From: Bacillota bacterium
Lineage (GTDB): Bacteria > Bacillota > Clostridia > Christensenellales > Aristaeellaceae
Reading direction: 5' to 3'
NCBI GenBank assembly: GCA_023459675.1
Contig: JAEWTC010000105.1
Span: 1 to 8,697 of the forward strand
DNA length: 8,697 nucleotides
Of this stretch, positions 6,671 through 8,697 are shown in pieces. Numbering within the stretch: position 1 is the stretch's first letter; every line of letters starts with the position of its first letter. Below the pieces are notes generated by a model. The model saw nothing but the letters and a program-made list of their open reading frames with translations. It did no database searches and had not been told where the DNA came from. The translations under genes and the position numbers were made by a program.

Positions 6671-7228
6671 TCAGCCGCGCGCGGCGATTAACGCCTGCAT
6701 TTTCCAAAGGGTGTTGAGGTTGCGGTTGGTGAAGGTGGGATCGAGCTTTGGAAGCGCGATCGCGAGCTTGGAAAGCCGTACGCTCTGCCTGCACAGCAGG
6801 TATACTTCCCGTTCCCCGGCAATCAGCCTGTCCTCCCCGCCCGCGGCCTGCCGCAGTTCTTCCGCGGCCTTTGCGTCAACCGGGCGGTTGGACAGGTAAA
6901 CGTACGTGTGCTCCACGTCGGGATCGGCGGCTTCGGCCTGCGCAAGCTCCGCCTCGGAAAAGGGCCATGCGCAGAGCAGCGCGCCGAGCGCGTCCGCCGA
7001 GCGCACCGCGGCGGGGCTCGCAAAGCCGAAGCGCTGCGCAAAGGCAGGTTCAATCCTGCCGGGCAGCGAAGCTTCCTCCGCGTCCGTTTCAAACATCGCG
7101 TTGCCGCTCTGGATCAGCGTCTGCACGTTCCAAAACCCGCAGTCCGTAAGCAGCCGCTGCAGATCGGCCATCTTCACCTGCCGGTTTTTACCCACGTTAA
7201 GCCCGCGAAAAAAAGCCGCGTAAACCAT
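6671..7228 (-). CDS. DUF1697 family protein
   Basis: This is a 185-residue cytosolic protein of unknown function, typical in length for DUF1697. It shows the family's N-terminal signature FFRGLNVGKNRQVKMADL (6-23), then NVQTLIQSGNAMF (34-46), and the C-terminal TFTNRNLNTLWK (165-176), which corresponds to the usual T-x-RNxNT motif. An AGGGGG ribosome site stands about 8 bases before the ATG at 7228. It lies 43 bases after the GNAT gene and 44 before the VOC-GNAT fusion, so the three are probably cotranscribed. No catalytic activity is established for the family as far as I know, so none is assigned here. Confidence 0.92.
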   Translation of the reverse strand: MVYAAFFRGLNVGKNRQVKMADLQRLLTDCGFWNVQTLIQSGNAMFETDAEEASLPGRIEPAFAQRFGFASPAAVRSADALGALLCAWPFSEAELAQAEAADPDVEHTYVYLSNRPVDAKAAEELRQAAGGEDRLIAGEREVYLLCRQSVRLSKLAIALPKLDPTFTNRNLNTLWKMQALIAARG

Positions 7229-7271
7229 GCCGTAATCCCCCTGTTTCCATGCGGCTATGCGCCACCCGTCC

Positions 7272-7739
7272 TTATTCCGGCGCTTCCGTCAACAGCTTTT
7301 CCATGCATACGGAATCCGCCATGCAGCGGTATTGCCCGTAGTTGGGAATGCGCCGGAAGCCGAGCCGCGCGTAAATGGCTTTGGCGTTTTCCAGCCGGTC
7401 TCCGGTCTCCAAAATCAGCCGCGTATAACCCTGCGCCCGCGCCCGCCGCTCCAGCGCGGCCATCAAGGCGCGCGCGTACCCGCGGCCCCGGTACGCGGGC
7501 TTGGTGTACACGCGCTTGATCTCCGCCGTGCCCGGCTCGTAGCGCTTGAACGCGCCGCAGGCAACCGCCTGCCCGTCCTCCAGAACCAAGGCCGCGTCGC
7601 GGATGCTTTCGAGCGTGTTGTACTGCGCGTATTGCGCGCGCTGCTTTTCCCCGCCGACGAGATCGTTGAGATGCGCGTCCAGTTCTGCGCACAGGGCGGC
7701 GAACCGCTCGTCCCGCCCGTCCGTGAATACGATCTCCAT
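7272..7739 (-). CDS. GNAT family N-acetyltransferase
   Basis: This 155-residue single-domain acetyltransferase should transfer an acetyl group from acetyl-CoA to an amine. The acetyl-CoA-binding motif A is clear as YRGRGYARALM (83-93), preceded by the strand AEIKRVYTKP (72-81). The end of motif B reads AIYARLGFRRIPNYG (121-135), which is usual for small GNAT enzymes of this kind. The ATG at 7739 is preceded by AGAGGG at a spacing of 7. It is the first gene of a run of four minus-strand genes, read from an extended -10 promoter at 7785-7793. The substrate cannot be told from sequence. It is clearly different in length and motif from the RimJ-type GNAT domain in the fusion two genes on, so the two are not a recent duplication. 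Confidence 0.93.
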   Translation of the reverse strand: MEIVFTDGRDERFAALCAELDAHLNDLVGGEKQRAQYAQYNTLESIRDAALVLEDGQAVACGAFKRYEPGTAEIKRVYTKPAYRGRGYARALMAALERRARAQGYTRLILETGDRLENAKAIYARLGFRRIPNYGQYRCMADSVCMEKLLTEAPE

Positions 7740-7757
7740 ACGCAGCCCTCTTTCGCC

Positions 7758-7771
7758 GCGGCATGCGCCGC
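7758..7771 (-). promoter_or_regulatory. Small palindromic hairpin in the GNAT-operon leader
   Basis: GCGGC-GCAT-GCCGC on the minus strand is a perfect 5-base-pair stem with a 4-base loop. It lies between the predicted transcription start (about 7778) and the ribosome site. An overlapping alternative, CGGCAT...ATGCCG with a 9-base loop, is also possible. It could be a leader stabiliser or an operator, or simply reflect GC-rich sequence. Confidence 0.3.
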
Positions 7772-7784
7772 AAATGCCGTTCCT

Positions 7785-7793
7785 ATCATACCA
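7785..7793 (-). promoter_or_regulatory. Extended -10 promoter of the GNAT operon
   Basis: On the minus strand TGG-TATGAT gives an extended -10 (TGn) plus a 5-of-6 -10 hexamer at 7785-7790. The -35 region is weak: TTGTTC lies 19 bases upstream, inside the T tract of the crcB terminator. The extended -10 probably compensates. Transcription would start near 7778. Confidence 0.6.
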
Positions 7794-7813
7794 TATCGGC
7801 GAACCGGCGGAAC

Positions 7814-7843
7814 AAAAAAAGCGGGCATCTTTTAGATACCCGC
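7814..7843 (-). terminator. Intrinsic terminator of crcB
   Basis: On the minus strand GCGGGTATCT (7834-7843) pairs with AGATGCCCGC (7821-7830) through 10 pairs, one a G-U wobble, around a 3-base loop. Seven T residues follow at once (7814-7820). It starts 15 bases after the crcB stop codon, so the fluoride unit is insulated from the GNAT operon downstream. Confidence 0.92.
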
Positions 7844-7858
7844 CGCGCGTCGTATGGT

Positions 7859-8236
7859 TTACGCCGCCGTGAACAGCCGGGAGAGGAGCAGGCCCAGGAA
7901 CACGAACAGGAGGCTCAGCCCCACGTTCAGCCCAACGTTGCCAAGCGCCAGCAGGTAGCGCCCGCCCTCCAGATAGCCGACCGTTTCCAGACTAAAGGCT
8001 GAAAACGTGCTCAGCCCGCCGAGCATCCCCGTGACCAGGAACAGCTTTTTCGCGGCGGATAGCGACGGCAGCTGCCGCTCGACCCCGATGATCAGGCCGA
8101 TCAGCAGCGCGGCGGCGACGTTGGATATGAGCGTGCTCAGCGGAAACGCGAGCTCGAACCGCTCCAGCAGCCTGGTGATCAAATACCGCCCGCAGGAGCC
8201 CAGCAGCCCGCCGACGCCTACCGCCACAAAATTCAT
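7859..8236 (-). CDS. crcB: CrcB/Fluc fluoride channel
   Basis: This 125-residue membrane protein exports fluoride. The family works as a dual-topology dimer, and a single gene here fits a homodimer. Four hydrophobic stretches are visible (about 3-20, 31-51, 65-83 and 96-121). Family landmarks are GGLLGSCGRY (9-18), Asn39 in the second helix, and GGLSTFSAFS (73-82), which keeps both pore phenylalanines (F78, F81). The usual N-x-x-G-S/C-F of helix 2 reads NVAAAL here, and the usual TTFSTF reads STFSAF. The start at 8236 has GGAGG 6 bases upstream; the apparent 146-residue extension further upstream is riboswitch and intergenic DNA. Regulation is by the fluoride riboswitch and terminator in its leader, which supports the assignment independently. 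Confidence 0.97.
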   Translation of the reverse strand: MNFVAVGVGGLLGSCGRYLITRLLERFELAFPLSTLISNVAAALLIGLIIGVERQLPSLSAAKKLFLVTGMLGGLSTFSAFSLETVGYLEGGRYLLALGNVGLNVGLSLLFVFLGLLLSRLFTAA

Positions 8237-8252
8237 CCAATTCCTCCATACG

Positions 8253-8285
8253 AAAAGCTGACGCTTCTTATAGAAGGCATCAGCT
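8253..8285 (-). terminator. Fluoride-controlled terminator hairpin in the crcB leader
   Basis: AGCTGATGCCTTCT (8272-8285) pairs with AGAAGCGTCAGCT (8256-8268), with one wobble and one bulged base around a 3-base loop, and TTTT follows (8253-8256). The left arm contains the riboswitch bases CTTC (8273-8276) that would form the pseudoknot, so the ligand-bound aptamer and this hairpin exclude each other. It ends 6 bases before the crcB Shine-Dalgarno. The T tract is short, so termination may be leaky. Confidence 0.72.
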
Positions 8286-8333
8286 GTACTGCGTTTCAAC
8301 CGTCGCCGGTTTACAAGAACTTCATTCCCGGAA
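8267..8333 (-). promoter_or_regulatory. Fluoride riboswitch (crcB motif), variant form
   Basis: The leader carries the crcB-motif landmarks in order on the minus strand. First is ATGAAGTT (8318-8325), matching the ATGGAGTT loop of the Bacillus cereus fluoride riboswitch as I remember it. Then come AAACGC (8291-8296), a 6-base loop, GCTGATG (8278-8284) and CTTCTA (8271-8276). Loop bases GAAG (8320-8323) can pair with CTTC (8273-8276), recreating the family pseudoknot with compensatory changes. The 5' helix around the loop is weak (CGGG with CTTG, two wobbles). An extra hairpin AACCG-GCGA-CGGTT (8298-8311) with a GNRA-type loop sits in the linker. The downstream gene is crcB, the 3' part overlaps a terminator, and the predicted transcript start is within a few bases of the motif. 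Confidence 0.86.
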
Positions 8334-8336
8334 CAA

Positions 8337-8368
8337 ATCATAGCATCCGGCCGGGGCAAAGTCAACAG
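8337..8368 (-). promoter_or_regulatory. Promoter of the riboswitch-crcB unit
   Basis: On the minus strand -35 TTGACT (8360-8365, 5 of 6) is 17 bases from -10 TATGAT (8337-8342, 5 of 6), with a TGC extended -10 element directly before it. Transcription would begin about 8330, at the first bases of the fluoride riboswitch. The promoter starts shortly after the stop codon of the ABC permease gene, so crcB is a separate transcription unit. Confidence 0.85.
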
Positions 8369-8400
8369 GGGCGCGCGTTTGCTTGGGATTCCGATTTGCG

Positions 8401-8697
8401 CTAGATGCTCCGCTTCCGGAACGCGAGCGCCGCGATCAGGCCTTGGAGTACGATCAGGCCGCAGGTGACGAGGATCGCGCCCGTCATGCTGTGTGGTAAA
8501 ACCGCGCCGGTGAGCAGCGGCATGGAGTCCGAAAGGGCAAGAGGCAGGTAGTTGCCGACCCCCGGGATGACGCCCAGCAGGTACGATACGGCGATCGTCC
8601 CGCCCGTGCCCAGCAGCACGCCGGTGCCGGCGGACGCCACCGTGGAAAACAGTACCACGGAGGAGACCACCCACACGCCGAACAGCCAGTACAGGAG
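8401..8697 (-). CDS. ABC-2-type transporter permease, C-terminal end (partial)
   Basis: Ninety-eight codons plus a TAG stop are visible; the start lies beyond the right edge. The frame is open through the window end, so the GTG at 8676 is internal. The sequence is hydrophobic, with helices at about the first 30 visible residues and again near the C-terminus (MTGAILVTCGLIVLQGLIAA), and it closes with the short basic tail FRKRSI. The stretch between, with GVGNYLPLALSDSMPLL, fits the extracytoplasmic loop before the last helix of ABC-2 permeases, whose tails usually read FxxRDI or similar. The substrate cannot be determined. Another polytopic protein is possible, though the tail pattern favours ABC-2. 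No clear terminator separates it from the crcB promoter. Confidence 0.7.
   Translation of the reverse strand, partial: LLYWLFGVWVVSSVVLFSTVASAGTGVLLGTGGTIAVSYLLGVIPGVGNYLPLALSDSMPLLTGAVLPHSMTGAILVTCGLIVLQGLIAALAFRKRSI

Noticed and set aside
6627..6794. A 56-residue N-terminal extension of the VOC-GNAT protein
   Set aside because: It overlaps the DUF1697 gene and has no domain character. AAGGAG stands directly before the ATG at 6626.
7859..8674. A 271-codon minus-strand frame reading through crcB
   Set aside because: Only the last 125 codons are CrcB. The upstream part crosses the promoter, riboswitch and terminator and overlaps the permease gene in another frame. The GGAGG site fixes the start at 8236.
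1..8697. CRISPR array, tRNA, insertion sequence or toxin-antitoxin pair
   Set aside because: No regularly spaced repeats, no tRNA-like fold or CCA end, and no transposase or antitoxin-like gene was seen on either strand.

Overview
The window looks like chromosomal DNA from a GC-rich, Gram-positive-type anaerobe, probably a member of the Clostridia (Oscillospiraceae-like). The grounds are strong GGAGG-type ribosome binding sites, sigma-A-like promoters with extended -10 elements, a VncS/BceS-like SHQLKTPL histidine kinase, a secreted SH3-repeat protein and a crcB fluoride riboswitch. This placement is inferred from gene style only. No tRNA, rRNA, CRISPR array, insertion sequence or phage gene was found. 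Every gene is on the minus strand except one, the PhzF-like gene at 3841-4617.

Region 1 (1-3757, minus): one tightly packed unit read from a good promoter at 3729-3757. The order is a 4-oxalocrotonate tautomerase-like protein, a glycerate 2-kinase, an ANT(6)-type aminoglycoside nucleotidyltransferase homologue, an OmpR-family response regulator and a sensor histidine kinase that runs off the left edge. Starts and stops overlap at three of the four junctions. The nucleotidyltransferase is cut in two by a single in-frame TAG codon. The kinase seems to lack membrane segments.

Region 2 (3758-4662, plus): a PhzF-family isomerase, divergent from region 1, ending at a perfect inverted-repeat terminator that probably also serves the opposing operon.

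Region 3 (4663-7790, minus): a likely four-gene operon encoding a GNAT acetyltransferase, a DUF1697 protein, a VOC (glyoxalase-like)-GNAT fusion and a secreted SH3-domain protein. It is read from an extended -10 promoter.

Region 4 (7814-8365, minus): a self-contained fluoride-response unit made of promoter, fluoride riboswitch with overlapping terminator hairpin, crcB fluoride channel and intrinsic terminator. The aptamer keeps the conserved landmarks but carries an extra GNRA-capped hairpin in its linker.

Region 5 (8401-8697, minus): the C-terminal end of an ABC-2-type permease entering from the right edge.

The clearest items for follow-up are the variant fluoride riboswitch, the amber-interrupted nucleotidyltransferase coupled to a two-component system, the tautomerase lacking both canonical arginines, and the VOC-GNAT fusion. 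I see no wholly new system that the sequence alone can establish.
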